Positions 20,201-29,504 of a stretch of 64,000 nt of DNA are shown one piece after another (position 1 is the first letter of the stretch; every line of letters begins with the position of its first letter). The notes beneath the pieces were generated by a model, which saw only the letters and a list, made by a program, of their open reading frames with translations, did no database searches and had not been told where the DNA came from. This DNA comes from DATILL01 sp035476575. Lineage in GTDB: Bacteria > Actinomycetota > Actinomycetes > Mycobacteriales > JACQDL01. Position numbers and translations under genes: made by a program. The stretch covers positions 68,989-132,988 of the forward strand of contig DATILL010000065.1 of the NCBI GenBank assembly GCA_035476575.1, in the 5' to 3' direction.

Positions 20201-21406
20201 GTGTCTCGGCGATTGTTCACCTCCGAGTCCGTGACGGAGGGCCATCCGGACAAGATCGCTGACCAGATCAGCGACTCGATCCTCGACGCCCTGCTGGCGC
20301 AGGACCGCAAGAGCAGGGTCGCCGTCGAAACGCTGATCACCACCGGTCAGGTGCACGTGGCCGGCGAGGTGACGACGGAGGCCTACGCCGACATCCCGAC
20401 CATCGTGCGGGACCGTGTCCTGCAGATCGGCTACGACTCGTCCAAGAAGGGCTTCGACGGCGCGTCCTGTGGCGTCTCGGTGTCGATTGGCTCGCAGTCG
20501 CCGGACATCGCCCAGGGGGTGGACGCCGCCTACGAGTCGCGGCTGGCGGGAGCCGCGGCCGACCCGACCGACGAGATCGCCCGGCAGGGCGCGGGCGACC
20601 AGGGCATGATGTTCGGCTTCGCCTGCGACGAGACACCGGAGCTGATGCCGCTTCCGATCGCGCTGGCGCACCGGCTGGCCCGGCGGCTCTCGGCGGTGCG
20701 CAAGGACGGCACCATCCCGTACCTGCGGCCAGACGGCAAGACCCAGGTCACCATCGAGTACGTGGACGGCCGGCCGGTCCGGCTGGACACCGTGGTCATC
20801 TCCAGCCAGCACGCCGAGGACATCTCGCTGGACACCCTGCTCACCCCGGACGTGGCCGAGCACGTGGTGGCCCCGGAGCTGGACCAGCTCGGCATCGACT
20901 ACGCCGGCCACCGGCTGCTGGTCAACCCCACCGGCAAGTTCGTCGTCGGCGGCCCGATGGGCGACGCCGGGCTGACCGGGCGCAAGATCATCGTGGACAC
21001 CTACGGCGGGTACGCCCGGCACGGCGGCGGCGCCTTCTCCGGCAAGGACCCGTCCAAGGTGGACCGTTCGGGGGCGTACGCGATGCGCTGGGTGGCGAAG
21101 AACGTCGTCGCCGCCGGGCTGGCCACCAAGTGCGAGATGCAGGTGGCCTACGCGATCGGCAAGGCCGAGCCGGTGGGCCTGTTCGTGGAGACCTTCGGCA
21201 CCGAGGCAGCCCCGGTGGACATCATCTCCGCCGCCGTGACCGAGGTGTTCGACCTGCGCCCGGCCGCCATCATCCGGGATCTGGACCTGCTCCGCCCGGT
21301 CTACGCGCAGACCGCGTCGTACGGGCACTTCGGCCGTGAGCTGGCGGACTTCACCTGGGAGCGCACCGACCGCGCCGACCTGCTGAAGAAGCTCGTCCTC
21401 GGCTGA
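20201..21406 (+). CDS. metK: S-adenosylmethionine synthetase
   Basis: A 401-residue enzyme that makes SAM from methionine and ATP. Three signature regions are present: SESVTEGHPDKIADQISD, GAGDQGMMFG and GGGAFSGKDPSKVDRS (P-loop-like). GTG 20201 is chosen because AGGAG lies 5 bases upstream and homology starts at SRRLFTSESV; an upstream start within coaBC would add 18 unconserved residues. Homotetrameric and cytosolic in the family. Confidence 0.97.
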   Translation: MSRRLFTSESVTEGHPDKIADQISDSILDALLAQDRKSRVAVETLITTGQVHVAGEVTTEAYADIPTIVRDRVLQIGYDSSKKGFDGASCGVSVSIGSQSPDIAQGVDAAYESRLAGAAADPTDEIARQGAGDQGMMFGFACDETPELMPLPIALAHRLARRLSAVRKDGTIPYLRPDGKTQVTIEYVDGRPVRLDTVVISSQHAEDISLDTLLTPDVAEHVVAPELDQLGIDYAGHRLLVNPTGKFVVGGPMGDAGLTGRKIIVDTYGGYARHGGGAFSGKDPSKVDRSGAYAMRWVAKNVVAAGLATKCEMQVAYAIGKAEPVGLFVETFGTEAAPVDIISAAVTEVFDLRPAAIIRDLDLLRPVYAQTASYGHFGRELADFTWERTDRADLLKKLVLG

Positions 21407-21449
21407 CCGACCCACCGCACGGCTCCGCCCGACCCCGGTCGGGCGGGAT

Positions 21450-21872
21450 TCCGTCGCTGGTCAGCTTGCCCGGGTTGGCCACGATGTACACCGTGTCGAT
21501 CAGGCCGTCCACGTCGCCACCGGTGGACGCCGCCAGGAACCGTTCGGTGACCCGCGCGCGGTGGTCGCCCGGTCGGCCGGGTAGCGCGGCGCGCCGCCCC
21601 GCACGTGCTCGCGGGCGCGGCTGGCAAGCTGGCGCACCGCGGCCTCAGAGCGGCCGAGCAGCTCGGCGATCTCCCGGTGCGGGAACCCGAACGCCTCGCG
21701 TAGCACGAACACCGCCCGCTCGGCGGGGGACAGGGTCTCCAACACCGCCAGCATCGCCATCGAGACGGTCGAGGCGAGCTCCGCCTGGTCGGCCACGTCG
21801 GCGGTGGTGAGCAGCGGCTCCGGCAGCCACGGGCCGACGTAGGACTCGCGGCCGGCCTGTACCCGGCGCAGC
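21450..21872 (-). pseudogene. remnant of an ECF41/SigJ-type sigma factor
   Basis: Reading leftward, fragments in at least two frames match SigJ-like factors: YVGPWLPEPL (linker), then TLSPAERAVFVLREAFGFPHREIAELLGRSEAAVRQLASRAREHV (region 4), then, after a frameshift, VTERFLAASTGGD joined directly to VDGLIDTVYIVANPGKL from the end of the SnoaL-like domain. Region 2 and most of the C-terminal domain are missing. The gene is therefore N-truncated, frameshifted and internally deleted. Confidence 0.75.
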
Positions 21873-21880
21873 CGGCGCGC

Positions 21881-22025
21881 TCAGCCGGCGCGCCCGACCG
21901 CCACGAACACGCACAGTGCCAGGATCGCGAGGTTTATCACGCTGTTGCGCGGCTCGCCCAGCCGGGCGTGCACGACGGACGCCAGCGGCGAGCACACCCT
22001 GCGCGATCCACAGTGCGGCGTCCAT
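21881..22025 (-). pseudogene. remnant of a DoxX-family membrane protein
   Basis: The ATG at 22025 opens MDAALWIAQGVLAA, a DoxX N terminus. After an internal deletion and frame change the last segment reads ARLGEPRNSVINLAILALCVFVAVGRAG, a DoxX C terminus. About two thirds of the gene is gone. DoxX genes often sit beside SigJ-type sigma genes, so the two remnants probably decayed together. Confidence 0.65.
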
Positions 22026-22191
22026 CCGAAGCCCCTTCCGATCGGGTCTGCCTGTACAATAGACGGGCCTGTACACCAGACGGGCCTGGGCGCCGCGGGT
22101 GTGACATCGCCGGCCGGGCGGGCCGTGTTGCCGGGCGCGCGGGAGCCGCCGCGCGGGCGGGCCGTCGTACTCCTCTGGTAGACCACGTGCC

Positions 22192-24180
22192 GTGACCCGG
22201 AGCAGCCGACGTCCCCAGCAGCGCGAGCCGGCGCCGGCGCTGCCGGTGGCCCGGGTCTGCGTGGACCTGCCGCTGCCGCACCTGGACCGGCCGTTCGACT
22301 ACCTGGTCCCGGCCGAGGCGGCGAGCTCGGTGTGCCGGGGCTCGCGGGTGCGGGTGCGGTTCGCCGGGAAGCTGGTGGACGCGATCGTGCTGGACCGGGT
22401 GGCGGAGTCCGAACATCCCGGCACGCTGGCCTTCATCGAGCGGGCCATCTCGGCCGAGCCGGTGCTGGCCGAGGAGATCGCCCGGCTGGCCCGGGCGGTC
22501 GCAGACCGGTGGGCCGGCCCGCTGTCGGACGTGCTCCGGCTGGCCATCCCGCCCCGGCACGCCCGGGTCGAGGCCGGTCCGGCGGGCGAGCCGGCCCGGC
22601 CGGTCGCCCCGCCGCCGGGTGAGGGCTGGGCGCGGTACCGGGCCGGCGGCACCTTCCTGGCCGCGGTCGGGGCCGGCCGGGTGGCCCGCGCGGTCTGGCA
22701 GGCGCTGCCCGGCGAGGACTGGCCGGCCCGGCTGGCCGAGGCGGCCCAGGCCGCCCTGGCCGCGGGCCGCGGTGCGGTCGTGGTGGTGCCCGACCGCCGT
22801 GACCTGGACCGGGTGGACGCCGCGCTCGGTGCCGCGCTGGGCCCCGGGCGGCACGTCGCGCTGTCCGCCGACCTCGGTCCGGCCGAGCGGTACCGGCGCT
22901 GGCTGGCGGTCCGTCGGGGCGAGGTCCGGGTGGCGGCCGGTACCCGGGCGGCGGCGTTCGCCCCGGTGGCCGACCTCGGCCTGGTAGCCATCTGGGACGA
23001 CGGCGACGACCTGCACGCCGAGCCGCGGGCGCCGTACCCGCACACCCGCGACCTGCTCGTGCTGCGCGCCCACCTGGCCGGTGCCGCGCTGCTGGCCGGC
23101 GGCTTCGCCCGGACCGCTGAGGCCGAGCTGCTGGTCCAGTCCGGCTGGGCCAGGCAGGTCGTGGCCGAGCGGGCGGAGGTGCGGCGGGCGGCCCCGCGGG
23201 TGGTCCCGGTGGGCGACGACACCCAGCAGCGGCGGGACCCGGCGGCGACGGCGGCCCGGCTGCCGTCGCTGGCGTTTCAGGCCGGCCGGGAGGCGCTGGC
23301 CGCCGGCCGGCCGGTGCTGGTGCAGGTCCCGCGGCGCGGCTACCTGCCGGTGCTGGCGTGCAACCGCTGCCGGGCGGTGGCGCGCTGCGGACACTGCGCC
23401 GGGCCGCTCGGCGTCGCCTCCGGCCATGCCATGCCGGCCTGCCGGTGGTGTGGCCGACCGGCTGGTGACTGGCACTGCCCGGTGTGCGGTGACCGGCGCT
23501 TCCGGGCCGTCGTGGTCGGGTCGAGCCGGACGGCGGAGGAGCTCGGCCGGGCCTTTCCCGGCGTGCCGCTGCGGGTGTCGGGGGGCGACCGGGTGCTCGC
23601 GGCGGTGCCGGCCGAGGCCGCGCTGGTGGTCGCCACACCGGGGGCCGAGCCGGTCGCCGCCGGTGGGTACGGCGCCGCGCTGCTGCTGGACGGCTGGGCG
23701 CTGCTCACCCGTCCGGACCTGCGGGCCGCCGAGGAGACGCTGCGCCGGTGGTGTGCCGCGGCCGCACTGGTCCGCCCGGCGGCCGACGGCGGCACGGTGG
23801 TGGTCGGCGCGGACTCTGGGCTGGCCGTGGTGCAGGCGTTGGTGCGGTGGGATCCGGCCTGGCACGCCGGCCGCGAGCTGGCCGAGCGCACCGGGCTGGG
23901 CTTCCCGCCAGCGTGCCGGATGGCCTCGCTGACCGGGCCGGCGGACGCGGTCGCCGAGCTGGCCGCCCTGGCCCGGCTGCCGGCGTCGGCCGAGCTGCTC
24001 GGCCCGGTGCCAGCCGGGCATCCCGGCGTGGAGGCCGATGCCGAGCGGCTGCTGGTCCGGGTGCCAAGGAGCGAGGGTGCTGCCCTGGCCGGCGTACTGT
24101 TCGAGGCGACCGCCGTGCGCAGCGCGCGCAAGGCGCCCGGCCCGGTGCGGGTGCAGCTCGACCCCGCCGAGCTCTTCTGA
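22192..24180 (+). CDS. priA: primosomal protein N' (PriA), actinobacterial helicase-less form
   Basis: A 662-residue PriA, which recognises stalled forks and restarts replication. The 3'-binding domain (VCVDLPLPHLDRPFDYLVP, RGSRVRVRFAGK) and the zinc-binding Cys clusters (CNRCRAVARCGHC, CRWCGRPAGDWHCPVC) are intact. Where enterobacterial PriA has Walker A, the sequence reads AGRGAVVVVPDRRDLDRVDAA with no GKT, and the DEAH box is absent (LVAIWDDGDDLH). This is the known state of actinobacterial PriA, which is thought not to unwind DNA itself. GTG start. Confidence 0.93.
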   Translation: MTRSSRRPQQREPAPALPVARVCVDLPLPHLDRPFDYLVPAEAASSVCRGSRVRVRFAGKLVDAIVLDRVAESEHPGTLAFIERAISAEPVLAEEIARLARAVADRWAGPLSDVLRLAIPPRHARVEAGPAGEPARPVAPPPGEGWARYRAGGTFLAAVGAGRVARAVWQALPGEDWPARLAEAAQAALAAGRGAVVVVPDRRDLDRVDAALGAALGPGRHVALSADLGPAERYRRWLAVRRGEVRVAAGTRAAAFAPVADLGLVAIWDDGDDLHAEPRAPYPHTRDLLVLRAHLAGAALLAGGFARTAEAELLVQSGWARQVVAERAEVRRAAPRVVPVGDDTQQRRDPAATAARLPSLAFQAGREALAAGRPVLVQVPRRGYLPVLACNRCRAVARCGHCAGPLGVASGHAMPACRWCGRPAGDWHCPVCGDRRFRAVVVGSSRTAEELGRAFPGVPLRVSGGDRVLAAVPAEAALVVATPGAEPVAAGGYGAALLLDGWALLTRPDLRAAEETLRRWCAAAALVRPAADGGTVVVGADSGLAVVQALVRWDPAWHAGRELAERTGLGFPPACRMASLTGPADAVAELAALARLPASAELLGPVPAGHPGVEADAERLLVRVPRSEGAALAGVLFEATAVRSARKAPGPVRVQLDPAELF

Positions 24181-24248
24181 GCCGGCCTTTCTCAGCCGGG
24201 AAGCCGGGGCCGTAAACCAGGCGGTACGCCCCACCGTCATGACAACAG

Positions 24249-24274
24249 TGGTCACCACAACGCCGAGTGGTCAC
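24249..24274. repeat. 19-bp-period GGTSACC repeat, copy at 24.2 kb
   Basis: TGGTCACCACAACGCCGAG is followed by a second TGGTCACC. The 12-base core CACAACGCCGAG is identical to that in the cluster at 33.1 kb. It lies in the short gap between priA and the lipoprotein gene, together with no other recognisable feature. Confidence 0.6.
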
Positions 24275-24348
24275 CTCAATGAATGTCCAGCGACAGTGGA
24301 CCGACGGCAGCGCGCCGGGTCCCGACAACCACGATCTAGGTGATCTCC

Positions 24349-24966
24349 ATGACGACACGAGCCGTCCTGCCCCTGCTGCTCACCGCCACCGTCGTCGCGC
24401 TGGCGGGCTGCGCGCGGGAGGCCACCCCAGCCAGCCAGCCCGGTCCGGGAGGTACAACGACCGGGCCGGCGACCAGCACGACCGCGGGCCCGACCCCGAC
24501 CGGCACGCCCACGGCAGCGCCCACGACGCCGGCCGCCGGAACCCGCTGCCACACCGGTGACCTGGCCATTCGGCTGGTGGCCGGCTCGCCCGGCGCCGGC
24601 CAGCGGTACGCCTCGATCGTGCTGACCAACACCACCGCGCGCACCTGCACGATCTACGGCTACGGCGGCCTGGTGCTGCTCGACCCGGCCAGGCATGAGC
24701 TGCCGACCAGGGTGCTCCGCGACCCGACCGCCCCGCCCCGGACCGTCGTCCTGCGGTCGGGCCAGCAGGCCGCGTCGCAGTTGCACTGGACCGTGGTGCC
24801 CGATGCCCACGAGCCGACCACCGGCCCGTGCGAGCCGACCCCAGCGTACCTGCGGGTGATCCCGCCGGACGAGCGGACCAGCCTGACCACGCCCTGGCCG
24901 TACGGCCCGGTCTGCCAGCACGGCAAGATCACCCAGGGGGCCTACCGCCCCGGCTCGGGCGAGTAA
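24349..24966 (+). CDS. secreted lipoprotein with DUF4232-like domain
   Basis: A 205-residue exported protein. Residues 1-22 form a lipoprotein signal (TTRAVLPLLLTATVVALAGC) with lipobox LAGC. A 45-residue Thr/Pro/Gly-rich linker follows (TTTGPATSTTAGPTPTGTP), then a compact domain with four Cys (TRCHTGDLAIRLV, CTIYGYGGLVLLD, PCEPTPAYLRV, PVCQHGKI) typical of DUF4232 proteins of the actinobacterial cell surface. Function unknown. ATG 24349 is preceded by AGGTGA; a GTG 9 bases upstream is in frame. Confidence 0.85.
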   Translation: MTTRAVLPLLLTATVVALAGCAREATPASQPGPGGTTTGPATSTTAGPTPTGTPTAAPTTPAAGTRCHTGDLAIRLVAGSPGAGQRYASIVLTNTTARTCTIYGYGGLVLLDPARHELPTRVLRDPTAPPRTVVLRSGQQAASQLHWTVVPDAHEPTTGPCEPTPAYLRVIPPDERTSLTTPWPYGPVCQHGKITQGAYRPGSGE

Positions 24967-25078
24967 CGGAGGCCTGGAGATCCCCGCGAGGGTGTCTGGT
25001 CGACGGCGTTCATTCACCTCCCGGACAGGTGAACCGAGCAGGGTGGCCCGCAACGTGGCCACCACCGGGGAGTGCAAG

Positions 25079-26482
25079 ATGCCGCTGTCTCGTCGTGACT
25101 TTCTGAACCGCTCCGCCGTCGGCGCTGGCGTGCTGCTGGTCGGCAGCACCGCGATGCTCGGCACCGCGCCCAACTCGGCCGGTGCCGGGCTCGCAGCCGG
25201 CGCGGGGGATGGCGGCCCGCTTGGCTACGGACCGCTGGTGGACGACCCAGCCGGCCGGCTCGCACTGCCGAGCGGGTTCAGCTACTCGATCGTCACCCAG
25301 GCGGGCGTGACGACGTTGGAGTCCGGCGAGCCCACCCCGTCCAACCACGACGGGGCCGGAGCGTTCCGGTCTCCGCACGGCGGCACCGTGCTGGTCTACA
25401 ACCACGAGCTCCGGGAGCCGCTGGGCGCCGTGCCGTTCCCGGTCCCGCACCTGGACGGCCTGGTCTACGACCCGGGCGCGGCGGGCGGCTGCACCGTCGT
25501 GGAGACCGACCACCACGGGCACCGGATCCGCGAGCACGTCGGCGTGGCCGGCACCTCGACCAACTGCGCCGGCGGGGTCACGCCGTGGGGCACCTGGCTG
25601 ACCTGCGAGGAGACCGAGGCGCTGGCCGGGCAGGGCGGCATGACCAAGGACCACGGGTACGTCTTCGAGGTCCACCCGCACGACCGGCGGGCCAACCGCG
25701 ACCCCAAGCCGATCAAGGCACTGGGCCGCTACGCGCACGAGGCCCTCGCCATCGACCCGGTGCGCGGGCACTTCTACCTCACCGAGGACGCCGCCGGGCC
25801 GAACGGCCTGCTCTACCGGTGGACGCCGCCGCGTGGGCTGCGGGCCGGTGCCGGCGGGCTACGGCACCTGGCCGACGACGCCGGCGTCCTGGCCGCGATG
25901 AAGGCGCACGACGGCAGCGGCGCGCACGTGGACGACCTGGCCCGCGCCACCGAGGTCGGCACGACCTACGGCGTCGAGTGGGTGCCGGTCCCGGAGCGGG
26001 ACGCCCGGACCGCGTCCACCCGCAAGCAGTTCGCCGACTCCGGCATCACCCGCGGCCGCAAGCTGGAGGGCATCTGGTGGGGTGACCACGGCGCGTACGT
26101 GGTGACCAGCTTCGCCCGCTCCGAGAGCCCGGTCCCGCACGACGGCCAGGTGTGGTTCTACGACCCGCGCCGGGCCACGCTGACGCTGCGGCTGCGGTTC
26201 GGCGTGAACCCCACGCCCGCCGTCGACGGCCCCTTCGACGGTCCCGACAACATCACCGTGTCGCCGTACGGCGGGGTTCTGCTGGCCGAGGACGGCGTGG
26301 GCGTGCAGCACCTGGTCGGGGTCACCGACGGCGGCGAGCCCTACCCGCTGGCGCGCAACGACGTCGACGACAACGAGTTCGCCGGGCCGGTGTTCTCGCC
26401 GAGCAAGCGGATCCTGTTCGTCAGCCTGCAGACCCCGGGCACCCTGTTCGCGATCACCGGACCCTGGCGGCACCACCCGTAG
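25079..26482 (+). CDS. Tat-exported PhoX-like (DUF839) protein
   Basis: A 467-residue protein with a twin-arginine signal at its start (SRRDFLNRSAV followed by GAGVLLVGSTAMLG). The mature part has the beta-propeller of DUF839/PhoX: NHDGAGAFRSPHGGTVLVYNHE, CAGGVTPWGTWLTCEET, KALGRYAHEA, KLEGIWWGD and FDGPDNITVSPYGG. PhoX enzymes are calcium/iron alkaline phosphatases, but many homologues are uncharacterised, so substrate and activity are open. ATG 25079 has GGGGAG 9 bases upstream and puts the Tat motif at residue 5; longer starts would bury it. Confidence 0.88.
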   Translation: MPLSRRDFLNRSAVGAGVLLVGSTAMLGTAPNSAGAGLAAGAGDGGPLGYGPLVDDPAGRLALPSGFSYSIVTQAGVTTLESGEPTPSNHDGAGAFRSPHGGTVLVYNHELREPLGAVPFPVPHLDGLVYDPGAAGGCTVVETDHHGHRIREHVGVAGTSTNCAGGVTPWGTWLTCEETEALAGQGGMTKDHGYVFEVHPHDRRANRDPKPIKALGRYAHEALAIDPVRGHFYLTEDAAGPNGLLYRWTPPRGLRAGAGGLRHLADDAGVLAAMKAHDGSGAHVDDLARATEVGTTYGVEWVPVPERDARTASTRKQFADSGITRGRKLEGIWWGDHGAYVVTSFARSESPVPHDGQVWFYDPRRATLTLRLRFGVNPTPAVDGPFDGPDNITVSPYGGVLLAEDGVGVQHLVGVTDGGEPYPLARNDVDDNEFAGPVFSPSKRILFVSLQTPGTLFAITGPWRHHP

Positions 26483-26586
26483 AGCCGGATGCCGACCGGC
26501 CGGCATCCGGCCCGACCGGCGGTTACCATCCCTGCGGCGTCCTTAGACTGGCATGGCCTACCGTTGCCGCCGAAGGAGTCGACCAC

Positions 26587-27138
26587 GTGGCCGTCCAGAC
26601 CATCCGCACGTTCGGCGATCCGGTGCTGCGCATCCCCGCCGAGCCGGTCCGCGACTTCGACAAGGAGCTGCGGGTCCTGGTCGACGACCTGTTCGAGACC
26701 ATGATCGAGGCACCCGGTGCCGGGCTGGCCGCGCCCCAGATCGGCGTCAGCCTGCGGGTGTTCACCTACGCCCTGGACGACGAGGAGTACGGTCACCTGA
26801 TCAACCCGGTCCTGTCCTTCCCTGATGCCGAGGAGCAGTACGGGCCGGAGGGCTGCCTGTCGCTGCCGGGGCTGAGCTTCGACTGCGTCCGCCGGATGAA
26901 CGTCATCGCCACCGGCTTCACCATGTACGGGGAGCCGATCACGGTCACCGGCAGCGACCTGCTGGCCCGCTGCATCCAGCACGAGACCGACCACCTGGAC
27001 GGCGTGCTGTTCATCGACCGGCTGGACGCGGAGACGAAGAAGGCGGCGATGCGGGCCATCCGCGAGGCGGAGTGGGCCGGGGAGCCACCGCCGGTGGTCA
27101 AGCCGAGCCCGCACCGGCTGTTCGGGCGGCCGCTCTGA
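26587..27138 (+). CDS. def: peptide deformylase
   Basis: A 183-residue metalloenzyme that removes the formyl group from nascent chains. All three motifs are present: GAGLAAPQIGV, EGCLSLPG with the metal Cys, and QHETDHLDG with the HExxH metal site. The GTG start has GAAGGAG 10 bases upstream. TTAGACT at 26543 may be part of its promoter. Its stop is shared in a 4-base overlap with fmt. Confidence 0.96.
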   Translation: MAVQTIRTFGDPVLRIPAEPVRDFDKELRVLVDDLFETMIEAPGAGLAAPQIGVSLRVFTYALDDEEYGHLINPVLSFPDAEEQYGPEGCLSLPGLSFDCVRRMNVIATGFTMYGEPITVTGSDLLARCIQHETDHLDGVLFIDRLDAETKKAAMRAIREAEWAGEPPPVVKPSPHRLFGRPL

Positions 27139-28070
27139 GACTCGTCTTCGCCGGTACGCCGCGGGTCGCTCTCGCCTCGCTCACGGCACTGCTTGGCTCC
27201 CGGCACGAGGTGGTCGCGGTGGTGACCCGCCCGGACGCGCCTGCTGGCCGGGGGCGGCGGGTGGCCGCGTCCCCGGTCGCCGCACTGGCCCGGGCCAACG
27301 GCATCGAGGTGCTCAGCCCGGTCCGGCCGCGCGAGCCGGAGTTCCTCGCGAGGCTGGCCGAGCTGGCGCCGGACTGCTGCCCGGTGGTCGCATACGGCGC
27401 GCTGCTGCCCAAGGCCGCGCTGGGCATCCCACCGCACGGCTGGGTCAACCTGCACTTCAGCCTGCTCCCGGCGTGGCGTGGCGCGGCCCCGGTGCCGGCT
27501 GCCATCTGGCACGGCGACGAGATCACCGGGGCGACCACGTTCGAGATCGAGGAGAGCCTCGACTCCGGCCCGGTGTACGGCGTCGTGACCGAGCCGATCC
27601 GGCCCACCGACACCGCGGGCGACCTGCTTGACCGGCTGTCGGCTGCCGGGGCCGGCCTGCTCGCGGCCACCATGAACGGCATCGCCGACGGCATCCTCAC
27701 GCCACGCCCGCAGCCGGCCGCGGGCGTGTCGCTGGCCCCCAAGATCACCGTCGAGGACGCCCGGGTGGACTTCGCCCTGCCGGCGTTCGCGGTGGACCGC
27801 CGGATCCGGGCCTGCACGCCGAGCCCGGGAGCCTGGACGACGTTCCGCGGTGACCGGCTCAAGCTCGGCCCGGTGCGGCCGGTCGCGGACCCGGGCTTGG
27901 ACGTGGACCTGCCGCCCGGCACGATCCTGGTCGAACGGCGCCGGGTGCTGGCCGGCACCGCGGCCGGCGCGGTCGAGCTGGGCCAGGTGCAGCCACCGGG
28001 TCGCCGGCCGGCGCCGGCCCCCGACTGGGCCCGCGGGGCACGGCCGGAGCCGGGGGAGCGCCTTGGCTGA
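27135..28070 (+). CDS. fmt: methionyl-tRNA formyltransferase, apparent CTG start
   Basis: A 311-residue enzyme that formylates initiator Met-tRNA. Motifs are RLVFAGTPRVALASL, the catalytic NLHFSLLPAWRGAAPVPAAIW and the C-terminal OB-like domain. Family proteins begin MRLVFAGTP, and the codon before AGA-CTC-GTC here is CTG (27135), which overlaps the def stop as CTGA. No ATG, GTG or TTG is at the expected place; the nearest upstream option, GTG 27072, would add 21 unconserved residues read out of def. CTG initiation is therefore the best fit. Confidence 0.93.
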   Translation: MRLVFAGTPRVALASLTALLGSRHEVVAVVTRPDAPAGRGRRVAASPVAALARANGIEVLSPVRPREPEFLARLAELAPDCCPVVAYGALLPKAALGIPPHGWVNLHFSLLPAWRGAAPVPAAIWHGDEITGATTFEIEESLDSGPVYGVVTEPIRPTDTAGDLLDRLSAAGAGLLAATMNGIADGILTPRPQPAAGVSLAPKITVEDARVDFALPAFAVDRRIRACTPSPGAWTTFRGDRLKLGPVRPVADPGLDVDLPPGTILVERRRVLAGTAAGAVELGQVQPPGRRPAPAPDWARGARPEPGERLG

Positions 28071-29460
28071 GGGCCGGATGCCCGCGGGCCGGGTGGTCGT
28101 GGACCCGGCCCGGGGCGCCGCCGTCGACGTGCTGCGCGCGGTGACCGACCGGGGCGCGTACGCCAACCTGCTGCTGCCCAGCCTGCTCGCCGAGCGCCGG
28201 ATCGCCGGCCGGGACGCCGACTTCGCCACCGAGCTGACCTACGGCACGCTCCGGGTCCGGGGCACTCTGGACGCGGTCATCGAGGCCTGCGCCGGCCGCC
28301 CGCTAGCCGCCGTCGACCCACCGGTGCTGGACCTGCTCCGGCTCGGCGCCTACCAGATCCTGTACCTGCGCACCCCCGACTACGCCGCGGTGTCCGCCAC
28401 GGTGGACGACGCCAAGAGCCGGGTCGGCGCCCGGGTCGGCGGGTTCGTCAACGCCGTGCTGCGCCGGGTCGCCGGCCAGGACCTGGCGGGCTGGGTCGCC
28501 GAGATCGGCCCGCCGTACGACGCTGACCCGGTTGGGCAGCTCGCGCTGCGGCACGCCCACCCGGAGTGGGTGGTGGCGGCGTTCCGCGAGGCGCTCGGTG
28601 GCGACCTGGCCGAGACCGCCGCCGCGCTGGCGGCCGACAACGAGCGGCCGCTGGTGCACCTGGCCGCCCGGCCCGGCCGGATCACCCGGGACGAGCTGGT
28701 CACCGAGGCGGGCGGGGAGCCGGGGCCGTGGTCGCCGTACGCGGTCCGGCTGCCGCAGGGCGATCCCGGCAAGCTGCCGGCGATCCGCCGCGGGCTCGCC
28801 CACGTGCAGGACGAGGGCAGCCAGGTGGTCGCGCTGGCGCTGGCCGCTGTACCGCTGGACCGGCCGAGCGGGCCAGGCGGGCCGGACCGGCCGGGCGAGA
28901 CCTGGCTGGACCTGTGCGCCGGTCCGGGGGGCAAGGCCGCGCTGCTCGGCGCGCTGGCCGCCCCGCGGGGCGCCCGGCTGCTGGCGGTGGAACGCAACCC
29001 GCGGCGGACCGGGCTGGTGGCCGGGGCGGTCCGCGGCCTGCCGGTCCTCGCGGTGACCGCGGACGGGCTGGCCGCCCCGGTCCGGCCGGGGTCGGTCGAC
29101 CGGGTGCTGGTGGACGCGCCGTGTACCGGGCTGGGCGCGCTGCGGCGCCGGCCGGAGGCGCGCTGGCGGCGGCAGCCGGCCGACATCCCGGCGCTGACCC
29201 GGCTGCAGCGCGGGCTGCTCACCGCCGCGCTGGCCGCGGTCCGGCCGGGCGGCGTGGTGGCCTACGTGACCTGCTCGCCGCACGTGGCCGAGACTCGTGC
29301 GGTGGTGGCCGAGGTGCTGCACCGCTCCGGCGGCGAGCAGCTCGACGCCCGCCCGTACCTGCCGCCGGATCTGCCCGACCTCGGCCCCGGCCCGGCCGTC
29401 CAGCTGTGGCCGCACCGGCACGGCACCGACGCGATGTTCCTCGCCCTGCTCCGCCGGTAG
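28063..29460 (+). CDS. rsmB: 16S rRNA m5C967 methyltransferase (RsmB/Fmu family)
   Basis: A 465-residue SAM-dependent methyltransferase. The N-terminal NusB-like RNA-binding domain covers residues 15-150 (ARGAAVDVLRAVTDRGAY, GFVNAVLRRVAGQDLA). The Rossmann domain has the SAM motif LDLCAGPGGKAALLG, the catalytic DAPCTGLGALRRRPEARW, and YVTCSPH with the second Cys. The TTG start at 28063 overlaps the fmt stop, with GGGGGAG upstream; ATG 28078 is an alternative. In related genomes rpe normally follows; here rpe is broken and displaced. Confidence 0.93.
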   Translation: MAEGRMPAGRVVVDPARGAAVDVLRAVTDRGAYANLLLPSLLAERRIAGRDADFATELTYGTLRVRGTLDAVIEACAGRPLAAVDPPVLDLLRLGAYQILYLRTPDYAAVSATVDDAKSRVGARVGGFVNAVLRRVAGQDLAGWVAEIGPPYDADPVGQLALRHAHPEWVVAAFREALGGDLAETAAALAADNERPLVHLAARPGRITRDELVTEAGGEPGPWSPYAVRLPQGDPGKLPAIRRGLAHVQDEGSQVVALALAAVPLDRPSGPGGPDRPGETWLDLCAGPGGKAALLGALAAPRGARLLAVERNPRRTGLVAGAVRGLPVLAVTADGLAAPVRPGSVDRVLVDAPCTGLGALRRRPEARWRRQPADIPALTRLQRGLLTAALAAVRPGGVVAYVTCSPHVAETRAVVAEVLHRSGGEQLDARPYLPPDLPDLGPGPAVQLWPHRHGTDAMFLALLRR

Positions 29461-29504
29461 GCCGGGGACGCCGCCACGGTGGCCACGTCCCCGACCCGAG
29501 GGGG

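Noticed and set aside
22192..24180. Defective priA pseudogene because helicase motifs are missing
   Set aside because: The absence of Walker A and DEAH is the normal state of actinobacterial PriA; the frame and zinc clusters are intact.
27072..27134. Upstream GTG as fmt start
   Set aside because: It would add 21 residues read from inside def with no similarity to the family, whereas homology starts exactly at the CTG.
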